Below, in pieces: positions 11,250 to 21,045 of a stretch of DNA of 64,000 nt. Every line of letters starts with the position of its first letter. The stretch's first letter is position 1. The position numbers and the translations under genes were made by a program. The notes beneath the pieces were generated by a model. The model worked only from the letters and a program-made list of their open reading frames with translations. It did not search any database and was not told the origin of the DNA. The stretch is from contig OX377204.1 of the NCBI GenBank assembly GCA_947396885.1, positions 22,017,706 to 22,081,705 on the forward strand. Reading direction: 5' to 3'. The DNA comes from Heligmosomoides polygyrus polygyrus (taxonomy: Eukaryota > Nematoda > Chromadorea > Rhabditida > Heligmosomidae).

Positions 11250-12314
11250 TGCACAGGTTTTTTTACCGTTTTTTACTGACATTCAAATCTGAAAATAAGT
11301 AATGGGAAACCAGAGCTCTTCAATATTTTTTGCGCCATGCAGTACGCGCCCATTATTTCACTTTTGTCGACTAGAATTTTTAATAAAGTTTTTACACACA
11401 AGATTTTGACGTTTGGTTTTACCTTCCGTATTAATTCTTCTTATTTCTTGAGTATTTCTGCGTTCTAATGTCAACCTAGGAATAAAGCTCTGCTTGAAGA
11501 TAGCGTTTAGTTTTTTTGCGTTTGTGTTATTCTCCTTTTAATGACAAATTATATGAATAAAACATTATGGAACTCCTTCCATGATTGATACTTAACTAAT
11601 ATCTTATGCGCATAATTGCACGGGAAACTTTAAATTTCGGGAAAAACCATACCTGACCAAGAGTGCTTGGGCAGTAAAAACAGTTGGCGAAGTCGTTCGC
11701 AACCGTTTTAGAAGACGGCTTCGATACCTTAGTCACGTAGAAGAAAGCCCATAGGGTCCATTCTAAAAGTAGCTGAACATTTCTAGAAAATGGTCCAATA
11801 ATTTTTACTCGACTGTTAATCTGAACACACACTGTATGTAGAACTGCGAAAGCCATTACGATAATAAAATGCTGGAACACCGTGAGAAAATGAAAGGATT
11901 TCATCGAGTGAATTCTATTCAACGATTCTTCTTCGCTTTACTAGTAATGCGTAGAACAACGTAGTTACTGCAGAAGTGATGTGAAATTTGAATGTGGCCC
12001 AAATTCGAATGGATCCCAGGGCGGAATAAAACCCGAATACGCAGGAGTTTTCCGCAAGTATAACTGACGGGGCCTGCTGATCTGCTTCCGATCACCTGTC
12101 GTTTCCGAAAAGTCCAAGAGGAGCCGAAAGCATGGATTAGGTCCTTCATAGAAATGGGCTGCTTCGGAAAGCTTTTGAGAGCCTTTCAAATGTACATAAT
12201 TCATGGCGCTCTAGTTTAGGTTCTAAATTTCTAAGTAAGCGGAACCGACCATTGGGTAGGTGCGCATTCTTTACTCTTGTCCTAGAGTCAAGTGAGAGCG
12301 CCGGCCGGCACATC
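11250..12314. other. Unassigned stretch
   Basis: Only short open frames on the minus strand (11596-12204), without domains or good splice signals. Nothing else is identified. Confidence 0.35.
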
Positions 12315-13205
12315 TATGAAGTTTCCAATCTCCGTCGGTGTTCACTAAGATTCCGCGCTTTCCCCACACCTTTTCATTGTCGTAATGGATGCCATTTCGC
12401 GAGACTTTCAGAAACCTACTCCTTGGACGCTGCTATATTCAGATGCTAGCCAGTGAAGACAGGGCCGAAATTGAGCGACAAGTGCAAGCTTGGTGTGACC
12501 GCTTGGCGGCGTTCGGGCTCAAACTGAACGTCCAAAAATCCGAGTACTCGACGACAGACGTAAACGAGACTGCGTCCATTGAGATCAATGGCACTGCACT
12601 CGTACGAGCGACGCACTTCAAGTACCTTGGATCTGCAATTGCGTCTGATTGTAGCTTGACGTTCGAGGTGAACTCGCGCGTGAGCGCAGCGTGGTCCAAA
12701 TGGCGCACAATGACAGGCGTTCTGTGCGACAGGAAGATACCAGAGCGCCTTAAATCGAAGATCTACAGAACCGTCGTCCGACCAGTAGCGATGTACGGTA
12801 CTGAGTGCTGGCCTGCAACAAAGGAGGTTGATAGCCGCCTCAGCGTAATGGAGACGAAAATGCTGCGTTGGACGGCTGGTGTCACGCGTTCGAATCATGT
12901 TCGCAATGTCTCCATACGTCAAAGGTTTGGCGTTGCTCCAATTGCTGATAAGCTGCGTGAAGCTCGTCTACGGTGCTATGGCCATGTTCTTCGTGCGAAT
13001 AGCGACACCGTTCGGAAGATTGGCCTCAACATAGACGTGGCCGGAAAACGGCCTAAAGGGCGGCCTAGGCAACGCCGGCTTGATACGTTGCACATGGACT
13101 TAAAGGAAGCTGGTATCCACCCCGATCAAGCGTTTGATCGTTCGAAGTGACGCCAATATACCAGAAGAGCGGACCCCGTCGCAAAGTGGGACAAACGCTG
13201 AAGAA
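12315..13205 (+). pseudogene. RTE-clade LINE, 3' fragment of reverse transcriptase
   Basis: Translation from 12315 gives KFPISVGVH, a stop where the family has HQG, then LSPHLFIVVMDAISRDFQKP and LLYSD. At this point a deletion of a few bases removes the catalytic YADD box and shifts the frame. The next frame runs from about 12443 (MLASEDRAEIERQ) to 13150 with the RTE C-terminal signature (METKMLRWTAGVTR, RCYGHVLRAN, KGRPRQRRLDTLHMDLKEAG, HPDQAFDR). It ends near GGGACAAACGCTGAAGAAGG. The copy at 63565-64000 belongs to the same family. Inactive. Confidence 0.85.
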
Positions 13206-13525
13206 GGACCAGTACGGAACTGTTTACTTTCTTCACGACCAGGCAGGGCAATGTGGCAAAGACGTCTCGTCAAAAGCTGGAGGAGCTTGGCTGGGAGGTA
13301 CTACCCCACCCATCGTATTCGCCGGATCCTGCGCCATCTGGCAACCACACCTTTCGTGCTCTCAAGCAGAATCTGAGGGATGGACGCTTCGATGATCCGG
13401 TGCAAATGGAAATGCGAGCTGAGGCAGTACTTCGAGTCTCAGCCGTCTTCATTCTGAAAGAAGGGAATTCTTGATCTACCTATTGGATGGGAGAAGGTTG
13501 TCGATGTAAACGATCACAACTTTTA
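13205..13525 (+). pseudogene. mariner transposase C-terminal fragment
   Basis: The sequence directly follows the RTE 3' end. Read in shifting frames it contains VYFLHDQ, KTSRQKLEELGWEVLPHPSY, SPDPAPSGNHTF and QYFESQPSSF, then LPIGWEKVVDVN, the C-terminal half of a DD34D mariner transposase. The family's SDYH motif with the third catalytic Asp reads SGNH, so that Asp is Gly. The N-terminal half and the terminal repeats were not found. Confidence 0.75.
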
Positions 13526-14520
13526 AAATTGTAATTGTATACAAGTAAAATAATGAGATTTTGAAGAAAAAAATCCGCATTGGTGCAGAACTTTCCCGAC
13601 AACCTAGTAAACAGCAACAGATTAGAACTTGTGGCGAAATATTGTGCACCCTGTGCACCGAAGTGCCATAACTTTTTTTCTCGTAACTAAGGCTATCAGC
13701 AAGAACTTGGACTCGTGTGGAAAGGCAAGAATGAATCAAAATGTTATCCGCTATTGTATTCAGGCATGAATTCCTTCACATGTCGAAGTGTTAGGCGCAG
13801 TTTACGTTGCGAATTCATGTTGCAGACAAATGACGCAGATATCTCTTTATAGTCCTGCAATAGGTAGCAACGACGTTTCCAAAAATCCACGATAGGATAA
13901 AAAAACTAGAAGAAGATTGGCGAAAGACGGAAGAAAGCAAGAGGGCTCCAGACCCGACGGCTGATTATCGACATCCACGGAGACAGTCCAGAGATCGAGG
14001 CAGCGGTGGTCAGTCGTTCACGGTATGGTCGTCTGTTCAGCAGTTCTGTTGAATATTATTCAAGCTTCATTAACGAATTTTGGACCTTAGCCGTGAATGG
14101 ATAGCGGCAGATGATAGGCAGATCATTCAAGGACATGGTCACGCTGCCTAAACCCGCCATACATAAGGGTTAGCTGGTGCAGTTTACTCTAAGTTTGACT
14201 AGAGAAAGCAGAGCTACACTCAACGATTACCTTTCAAGTCTTCGAGGAGGCATGGAACAAATCGAACAACGTGAAATGCATGGCGCATACTATAGCAATT
14301 AATTTGATGCATACGCGCTCCACATTCTGCTAATAAGGAAATTATTTGGGTAAAAATCTCAAAAAGGAAGTTTGAAGGAGAAAGGCCGGCCTTATAAGAT
14401 GCGCCACCCGTTGCACTTCTAAGTGTTAATGTGGGATCAGTTCTAGTGCGCGTCTGACCCACACTAAAGCTTGGTTGACCTCGATGTGGGCTGAATCAAA
14501 AAGCACGAATAGGGGTGCAC
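13526..14520. other. Unassigned stretch
   Basis: No gene or bounded repeat could be recognised. Confidence 0.35.
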
Positions 14521-15329
14521 CAGGGATGGGCGGAAATTTCGAAAAATTTCTCAGAAAAACAGAAAATCAGAAAACAGAAAATAAAAAATTCCGAATTTAT
14601 CATACCAGCCAAATATTCTACCCAAAGATTCATTTTTCCACCAGCAAATGCTTTTGAATGACTAGTGATGCAGTCATGGACCAGCATTTTAACCTGCAAG
14701 CGTTGGAAAAATTTCTTGTACACTCCAATTTCAATACAATCAGCAAATTGTTAATCTTGACTGATAGATCTTTGGAATCTCGACATTTGAAGTGTGCAAC
14801 ATTAGCCATCATCTCCGTTTCACGGCCAACGCCCCAATTAATGGTCCCCCTAGTAAGAAACCGGCCTTTCAGAGTACCCAACATGAGGAAGCCTCACTGA
14901 TCATGTTTGCATGTTTCAACTTCACTGTTTGAACTTGTGAACACCCTGGCAACATACTCTAGAGCTGTGCAGAGATTCGTTGAGTAACACTGGCTGCGTC
15001 AGTACCTAAATTCCTAGTTCGTTTCGTTCTTCGAGAATACCTCCCTTGTGAATGGCCTAGTTGTCGCGTAACTGAAAGTTTTCAGACCAAATCAACAATG
15101 CACTTTGCACTTCACAGCACCTAGCTACTCCTTTGCAGACTACAGACCTTGTGTATTGGCTTGACGTTTCACAGAACAATACGAAATTGTGACTAAGGGA
15201 GCCGTCAGCGCAACAGTTTTTCGGTGAAGGTGCTTTCTTGAATGTGTAGAAACTATAGAGTTGGGCCAAGCATAAACATCCTCATCATATTATTATTACA
15301 TCTTTTCCTCATATCTACATATCATACTA

Positions 15330-16515
15330 CATCTCAGTGCAAGGATGCAGCCCTTCTCGCTGTACAAGAAGCGAGAAGTGCTTGACATTCGCAACTATCG
15401 CCCGATCTGCCTGCTGGCCGTAGCCTACGAGCTCTTTGCTTGACTCCGTCGAGACTAAAGCGGTCATCGACGCCCTGCTCACTCAGGGTGTTCCTACTCA
15501 GTACATCAGAGTTCATCAAGAGCTGTACAGTGAATTCACGACCAAGATCTCTCCATACTACAACGACGTCTTCATCGACATGAAGAGAGGGGTTCGGCAG
15601 GGGATACCATATCCCCGAAGCTCTTCAGTGCGATCCTCGAAAACGTAATGCGCGAATAGATTGGGAAGACATGGGAGTGAAGGTCGACGGCCGGCAACTG
15701 CACCATCTCACACCGAGCATTAGCCAGGCGGAGTAAATGCTTGTTGGCTTCCATCGTGTATGTAGGAATTATACTGCAACCCGAATCTTACGACGACGAC
15801 GTTCACAAGGAACGGACGAGTATATGATGCCTTATTTTCGCTCAACGGAACGAACATCTTCGAATGCTTTAGCTACGGTTGTCTGGATCGCCAAGTCAGT
15901 AAGGCCTAGCGCCGGAGCTGAGCAGGAGGAAACGAGTGGCTTTGGGAGCTTTCAAGAGCGTCGAAGAAGTCGCGAAGAAGACGAAGAATGTCTGACTCCG
16001 TGCCCACCTATTCGGCTCCACTGTTCTTCCTGCCCTATCATGCCCCTCAAAGACCTGGGCTATACGAAAACAGGGTGAACACGCGATCAGCGTCGCGCAG
16101 CGTGGAATCGAGAGGATGATGCTCGGAGTGACACGACTCACGCAAGTGAGAGAAGGCCTCCGGAGTTCCGAGCTCCGACGTTCGAAGATCAGAGACGCTG
16201 TCGCATGGACCAAGTTGTCGAAAATTAGGTGGGCCGACCACGCAATGCGCTTCGCAGACACCCGCTGGACGAGAGCCATCACCGACTGGATTCCGCGGGA
16301 TGTCAAGAGAGCACCAGGACGCCCACCAATGGTTTGTTTGTCGGACTACTTCTTGAAAGCTCAGAATGAACTCTTCGTGTCCCTTGGGCGAAAAGGGCGA
16401 AACGGATCCATTGGAGCACTCTGGCATGCGACACAGACGTATGGAGCCGCTGGTGGTACCCGCTTGATCAACTCGATGATCAGTGGGAGTACAGATGATA
16501 GATGTGATTGATGAA
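15330..16515 (+). pseudogene. RTE-clade LINE remnant, second family
   Basis: Pieces in alternating frames read REVLDIRNYRPICLLAVAYE, AVIDALLTQGVPTQYIRVHQ, FIDMKRGVRQG and, from 16116, MMLGVTRLTQVREGLRSSEL, KIRWADHAMRFADTRWTRAI and RDVKRAPGRPP, ending WWYPLDQLDDQWEYR before a TGATAGATGTGATTGATGA tail. This is a reverse transcriptase core and C-terminus of a hookworm-type RTE family, distinct from the one at 12315. Many frameshifts and stops. Confidence 0.8.
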
Positions 16516-16752
16516 AAATTTCACCTTTCATTACTGTGTCGCTGCATTAGCAAAATCAAACTAGCTAAAACTTTCTCGTCTCTAATTGTTGTCAACTAAA
16601 AGCTGAGCAATGTTCGGAGTTAGAAAAGCAGATTTGCCAACTGATCTGCAGGAAGCGATCACTGGGGACGACCGGTCAACAATTTTCAATTTTCAAAACG
16701 GGAATGGAGAATAATCCTACCCACAGTAACTCTAGGACAAGTGGTCAGTTAC

Positions 16753-16846
16753 TACAGTACCGGATGCGTCTTTTGAATAGACGCCGAAAAAACCGCAAAA
16801 GTGCGGTTTTTTCGGCGTCTATTCAAAATACGCATCCGGTACTGTA
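16753..16846. repeat. Near-perfect 94-bp hairpin
   Basis: The arms of about 45 bp (TACAGTACCGGATGCGT... and its complement) include ATAGACGCCGAAAAAACCGC around a very short loop. Two or three mismatches only. Probably a small MITE or a recent inverted duplication. Confidence 0.85.
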
Positions 16847-17589
16847 CATAATTAAGCGCCCTTTAAAACACTAGTTTTATATCTTTAATATAAAATTTTA
16901 AGTGATCGTAGATTCCAAGCTACTGTCAATATCGAAAAGAATACAAAGCCAAATTATGAAAGTCGAGAAATGTTCTATGAAGAAACTCCTACTCAGTAGC
17001 ACTAGTACATTCAATCGAGCAAACAAAGCGGCATAGTTCATGAGTATGTGACGCAATTACTACATCCTAAACGCAACATGCTTGTCATTTAAAATACGCT
17101 GAAACACTGTTTCGAGATGAAACTCACGATTCTATGATGCCGTTTAAGATCTTTTTATTGTATTTCCATGATATAATTTTGTTCGCAGCTCTATTTTCTG
17201 TATTCTGGCCAATTTTTAGCCATTTTCCCAAGAAACAGAAAACAGAAAAAATTGGCCTAAAATGGCCAGAAAGTCAGAAAACAGAAATCCCTCCATCGCT
17301 GGTGTGCGAGAGCCAGAGCCTAATCCGACTCTGTTATCACGCGATAAAAAGATCAGATCCTTAAGGCGGCCTTAAATACAACATTTTAAATCTTCACATC
17401 TTCAATGCTCTATTTTTCCATTTAGTTGACGTATTGCCTTTATTCTCTTTCGCTTAAAGTTTCAACCTGCTGCTGGCATTTCAACAGGGTGGATGGATCA
17501 ATGTGTGTGTGTGTTCGTTATCACTTGCGAGTTTTACTCCGCGTCTTATAAAAAAATAAATTAATTATTTATTTGATTTTAAGCACTGC

Positions 17590-17830
17590 ATGACAGCGCA
17601 GTCGAAATAGGCTCCGGCTGCACCGTGTGCTTCGAATCGAGGTTGCTGGTTCCTCTGTTGTCGCAGGTTTCGCCCACACCAACAAAGTCTTCCGGATTTC
17701 CTGAAGGATACAACACTGACTTGTCCATGATCTGTCAACTCAAGTCATTCTATAGGCGAACTTTGAATTCAATTTACTTCCAGGATACCTAATAGAAGTA
17801 AAATGTGCGGTGCACTCCAAACAGTGATGG
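17590..17830 (+). repeat. tRNA-derived SINE, plus strand
   Basis: The head GACAGCGCAGTCGAAATAGG has the A-box form and GAGGTTGCTGGTTCCTCTG sits at the B-box position. The body (CCAACAAAGTCTTCC, ACTTGTCCATGATCTG, AAGTCATTCTAT) and the end AAATGTGCGGTGCACTCCAA match the other copies. Confidence 0.65.
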
Positions 17831-18602
17831 ATTCACACCATCCTTTGTTCACTTTTTAAATTTTAGGAAGTACGCGTTCTGCTGGAAAATACTGTACAAG
17901 ACAAATCCCATTGAAAAACCCACCATTCTTTGAGGGAATCCTTAGCCTTTCCACCTAGCATTCCACCGACGGCGATGTCTGACCGCTGAACCGCCTGGGG
18001 AATGTCACTGTGCTACTTTGGAACCTGCTGAAACTCCTCTTCATAAATTAGCCGCGCGCAGCGCTCACGCTTACGGAAGCCGCAGCCCGTTCCTTTGGAT
18101 GTCATGTTAGTCTTCTTCATCAACAACTCTTGTGTTCTCGTCTTCCAAGAGCTCCTTCCTGCTATATTCGAATGTCGATGGCCTCCGGCTTGTGTTGGTG
18201 CTGACCGCTCGGGGAGTTAATTATTTTCGAAGAAATCATATCTCAACTAGGGCTAGTGAGCTTCTTTCCTTCTATGGGATACATCTAGAGAGCCAGTGGA
18301 CTGAACAGGAGTTGTCATTTCTCTCTGCGAAAAGGGATTCGGTGCCACTTTCTTTAAGGTGGTCTTCGGCTTTCTACAGTATTTTCCGAAGGGAGCGCTA
18401 GAGCTACTTCTTTTCTCATCGGGAGATTTTGCCGTTCGTTTTGATGACGTGCATCTGCTAGACATTGGTACCGTTATCCGCATCATGTCCTTCGCCCTCA
18501 CTTTAGCCTCGTGAGGAGTAGCCAGGAATCCCTGATCTATCTAGCATCGATGTTGGTAAAGGATTACCAGTGTGGGGAGCATCCGCTGATTCAAAATCGT
18601 CG
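17831..18602. other. Upstream region of the His-rich gene
   Basis: Between the SINE and the gene start. Open frames at 18132-18401 (+) and 18253-18501 (-) overlap each other and have no recognisable domain. No TATA-like promoter could be assigned with confidence. Confidence 0.3.
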
Positions 18603-18613
18603 AGTTTTTCAGA
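18603..18613 (+). promoter_or_regulatory. Probable 5' splice-leader or UTR splice acceptor
   Basis: GTTTTTCAG|A at 18604-18613 closely matches the nematode acceptor TTTTCAG and lies about 50 bases before the ATG at 18665. It fits trans-splicing of a spliced leader or the end of a 5' UTR intron. Which one cannot be told from sequence. Confidence 0.45.
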
Positions 18614-18664
18614 CCTTCGTTGCTGTACTGTTCTAGAGAGCGGTCAAGCAATTCCTGTGAAAGC

Positions 18665-19119
18665 ATGAGGTGGTCGTCGATGGTATTGCTCTGCTTCTTT
18701 GTGGTTGGCGGTAAGAATGGTTCGTGTTAAGTTGAGAACAACGGAATACGACAACTGTTCACTTTAGGCACATTTGCTAGACGTGGTCGCTTCCCTGGAC
18801 GCCCCAATCATCATCACCACCACCACCATGATTCCCATGATAACCACCATCATCACAACCCGGGTTTTCGCCCGAGGCGTCCTCAAGGCGGAAACGGACT
18901 CATGGGAGCGTTGTACGGGCTAGCAGCGGTGTCTTCAGGTGGGTGAGGATTTAAATCATGGCTTAAACACAATTCTGTTCTTGTGGTATTTCAGCGTTTA
19001 ACGGTGGGGGATACGGTCCTTACTACCCGCCGCCTCCTTACGGCTACTACGGCTACTACGGAAGACAGCCGATCAGCTCGTCCACACTTCATCGTGGCGA
19101 GGGCATCGTGCATAAGTGA
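18665..19119 (+). CDS. Secreted His-rich, Gly/Tyr-rich small protein (three exons)
   Basis: Exons are 18665-18710, 18768-18938 and 18995-19119. The introns are 57 and 56 nt, with donors GTAAGA and GTGGGT and acceptors ACTTTAG and ATTTCAG. The split codons join in frame (Gly, Ala) to give 113 residues and a TGA stop. Residues 1-15 (MRWSSMVLLCFFVVG) look like a signal peptide. Residues about 20-29 are Arg/Gly/Pro-rich, 30-44 are His-rich (seven His, then HDN and four more His), then RPRRPQGG. The end has YGPYYPPPPYGYYGYYGRQP and a basic tail (HRGEGIVHK). Short Gly/Tyr-rich secreted peptides occur among nematode antimicrobial and cuticle-related families; the resemblance is of composition only. 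The His cluster could bind metal (inference). A different donor at 18943 would give an immediate stop, which supports the model. Confidence 0.8.
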
Positions 19120-19166
19120 ACGGCTGTAGAAATCTCACATTGTACTGTATCTTGTTGTATCTCAAA
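19120..19166 (+). other. 3' UTR of the His-rich gene, start of repeat
   Basis: Short unique sequence after the stop. From about 19167 it becomes a dispersed repeat also present at 24655. No clean AATAAA lies close by; GATAAATTC at about 19181 could act as a variant poly(A) signal. Confidence 0.3.
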
Positions 19167-19313
19167 ATTTTGTGTTCTCATGATAAATTCAAAATATTCT
19201 CAGAAAACAGGAAAGCATCAGAAGACATCAGCATGCTGGCACACGTGTTAGGCCTCGTGCATACTGCACATCGCTGCGATCGAATCGCGGCGACGGGAAG
19301 TATGCACGAGGCC
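19167..19313. repeat. Dispersed repeat ending in a foldback, copy 1
   Basis: It is shared with 24655-24790 (AATTTTGTGTTC, GATAAATTCAAAATATTCTC, TCAGCATGCTGGC). At its right end GGCCTCGTGCATACT (19251-19265) pairs with AGTATGCACGAGGCC (19299-19313) around an inner CGCTGCGAT/ATCGCGGCG stem. Confidence 0.7.
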
Positions 19314-19327
19314 TTAGGCCTATGCTA

Positions 19328-19900
19328 TACTCCCGCGGGAACATCCACCGCGAACGGCTGCCGTTCCGCGGGCGGTAAGTATAACAGCCCTCTCGTCGTC
19401 CTCTGGCACTCGCTGAACCCGGGCCGAACAACCACTTGCTATTGGGGTGGAAACCTGTTGCAGTGGGAGTGGCGCGCTGCGCCGATTGGCCAGGTGAGGG
19501 GGCCCGGTGCGATTACCTGCACTCCGTTGACACTCCTGTGGGTGGGTTTAAGGGTCGGCTCCTGTTGCTAGAGTGTTGCAGGATAGTCGCCTTCGCACCC
19601 CCGATTCTTGTGAAGCCATATATCCACGTGTATCCAGCTCGTACCTACATATATATGTGCATACGTATATAAGTAGGTATATACTACGTATTTACATACA
19701 AATACATATGTATATATATGTATATATATATATATATATGTATATACGTAGCAACAGGTTTTCACCCCCATAGCAACTGGTTGTGCGGCCCGTGGTGACC
19801 CAGTGTCCGAGTCTGTCCGCGGCGATCCGCGGACGGAGGGCGTGGCGATTGGCCGGGTGAGGGATCTCGGCGCGATTCCCGCACGTCCGCGGATGCTGCT
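19328..19900. repeat. Inverted-repeat element with TA-rich centre
   Basis: GCCGAACAACCACTTGCTAT (about 19418-19459) and its inverted, slightly diverged partner (19751-19790) bracket a block ending in an AT/TATATG microsatellite (19640-19748). GATTGGCCAGGTGAGGG at 19484 and GATTGGCCGGGTGAGGG at 19847 are direct repeats outside the arms. A GC hairpin (CCGCGAACGGC/CGTTCCGCGG) lies at about 19349-19372. No coding content. Confidence 0.5.
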
Positions 19901-19913
19901 CCCGCGGGAATAT

Positions 19914-19987
19914 AACATTGGCCTTAAGGCCCCCACACACTTCTGCGGCAACGCCGCAAAAGTGGTGGGGGCCTTAAGGCCAATGTT
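19914..19987. repeat. 74-bp nested hairpin
   Basis: Outer arms of 23 bp (AACATTGGCCTTAAGGCCCC and onward, 19914-19936, and complement, 19965-19987) are perfect. The loop itself folds through TGCGGC-AA-CGCCGCA. Almost the whole 74 bp can form one stem. Confidence 0.9.
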
Positions 19988-20701
19988 TGCCGCAGCCGCA
20001 TGGTTAATCTAATTCTTCACGTTCGCCCCATGACGTCGGCAAAACGGTCTTCTGAATTCGACGCTCGTTGCGCGACATCGATGACACGCCTTTCTTCCCA
20101 ATTCGGATGCACTTTTCGGTAGCCGAGAAAACGGTCTCGTGAACTTGACACTGCACTTATCACTAAAACCCAAGGAAGAGCATGCGCACTTACCCCTTCT
20201 GCAGAGAAGCTTCGAGAATGTTCCATTCATGGATATCGGTCGAATGCGGAGGTTCTAGGCTTTTGAAAAAAAAAACCTATCAAGACTTTACGATCAGCCT
20301 AGTATTGTTCGTTTTAGCTAATACAATTACTGGATGTGTATCAGTGTCTTTTATCTTCTTTCTTGCTTAGCAGGTTTGGTTTGCATTAAAATATCAAACT
20401 AGTCGTTGCTAAAGACATTTTTTAACCTTTATTAATTCGTAGCAAGGCAAGCAAGACAACAAATTATTGAAACAATTTTCAACAAACAACAATAAAGTGA
20501 ACGGAAGTCGGCTTCCGAATACATTTCGCGAAACTAATGATAGACGCACACTTAGCATCAAACTCAAGAATTTATTGAAAAGGTAGCAGCCGTTTAGTAA
20601 CATGCTAACTCTTACTAGATGAATGTTAATAGTGAAGAATTAAGAGCAATTAAGGTAAGAGAGACATTCTGTGACAGGTACATCACTTTTCTAACGTATA
20701 C
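19988..20701. other. Unassigned stretch
   Basis: No gene is supported. GC-rich in the first 200 bases, AT-rich afterwards. Confidence 0.3.
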
Positions 20702-20828
20702 TTCGACAGGTGCAAAAAAGTTTCAGCGTAGACGAACTCAAGCAATCACCATAGTGTCCAACTTCGCTTATTCGCTGCACGATGCCGCCAGCTTGAAACG
20801 AGCCGTCTTGCTGTCTAACGACGAGCAG
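20702..20828 (-). CDS. Candidate isolated exon, possibly an NRF-type extracellular domain
   Basis: On the minus strand a strong acceptor TTCTATTTTCAG precedes 42 open codons plus one base and a GTATAC donor. The peptide includes LLVVRQQDGSFQAGGIVQRI and SEVGHYGDCLSSSTLK. The G-I-x(n)-G-x-Y-x-x-C-L pattern resembles the N-terminal domain of nematode NRF-6-like acyltransferase-family proteins, recalled from memory and not searched. No partner exon was found nearby. The opposite strand is also open here, so the call is tentative. Confidence 0.35.
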
Positions 20829-21045
20829 CTGAAAATAGAAACGGTGCAGAGATGAAAAAGCATTTGCTTCGATGAGTTTCCACGTCAAAAGATAAAGGCA
20901 AGAGACGCCGTTAGTCAATGACTGTGCAGGATGCGCTACCAACCATACTCTCATGTTGTTCTTCGTTCGAATGCAGACGAAATATACATTTGGGTTTTAT
21001 TAGGTGGGGCCAAAAGTAATGAGACAAATGGATAAAAAATCTTTA

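Larger units (their letters stand above)
14521..17301. mobile_element. Possible hAT element with an RTE remnant inside
   Basis: The left end is CAGGGATGGGCGG and the right end, read inward, is CAGCGATGGAGGG. These are hAT-like imperfect terminal repeats, each followed by CAGAAAACAGAAAA-type sequence. The flanking octamers GGGTGCAC and GTGTGCGA match only in part, so the target duplication is unproven. No transposase was seen. An RTE remnant (15330-16515) and a hairpin (16753-16846) lie inside. Confidence 0.3.

Noticed and set aside
14513..17309. An 8-bp target duplication proving a hAT element
   Set aside because: The flanking octamers agree at only 5 of 8 positions, so the element is kept as a possibility only.
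18132..18501. ORFs upstream of the His-rich gene as extra exons
   Set aside because: They overlap in opposite senses, lack recognisable domains and have no splice partner; an exon remains possible but is unsupported.
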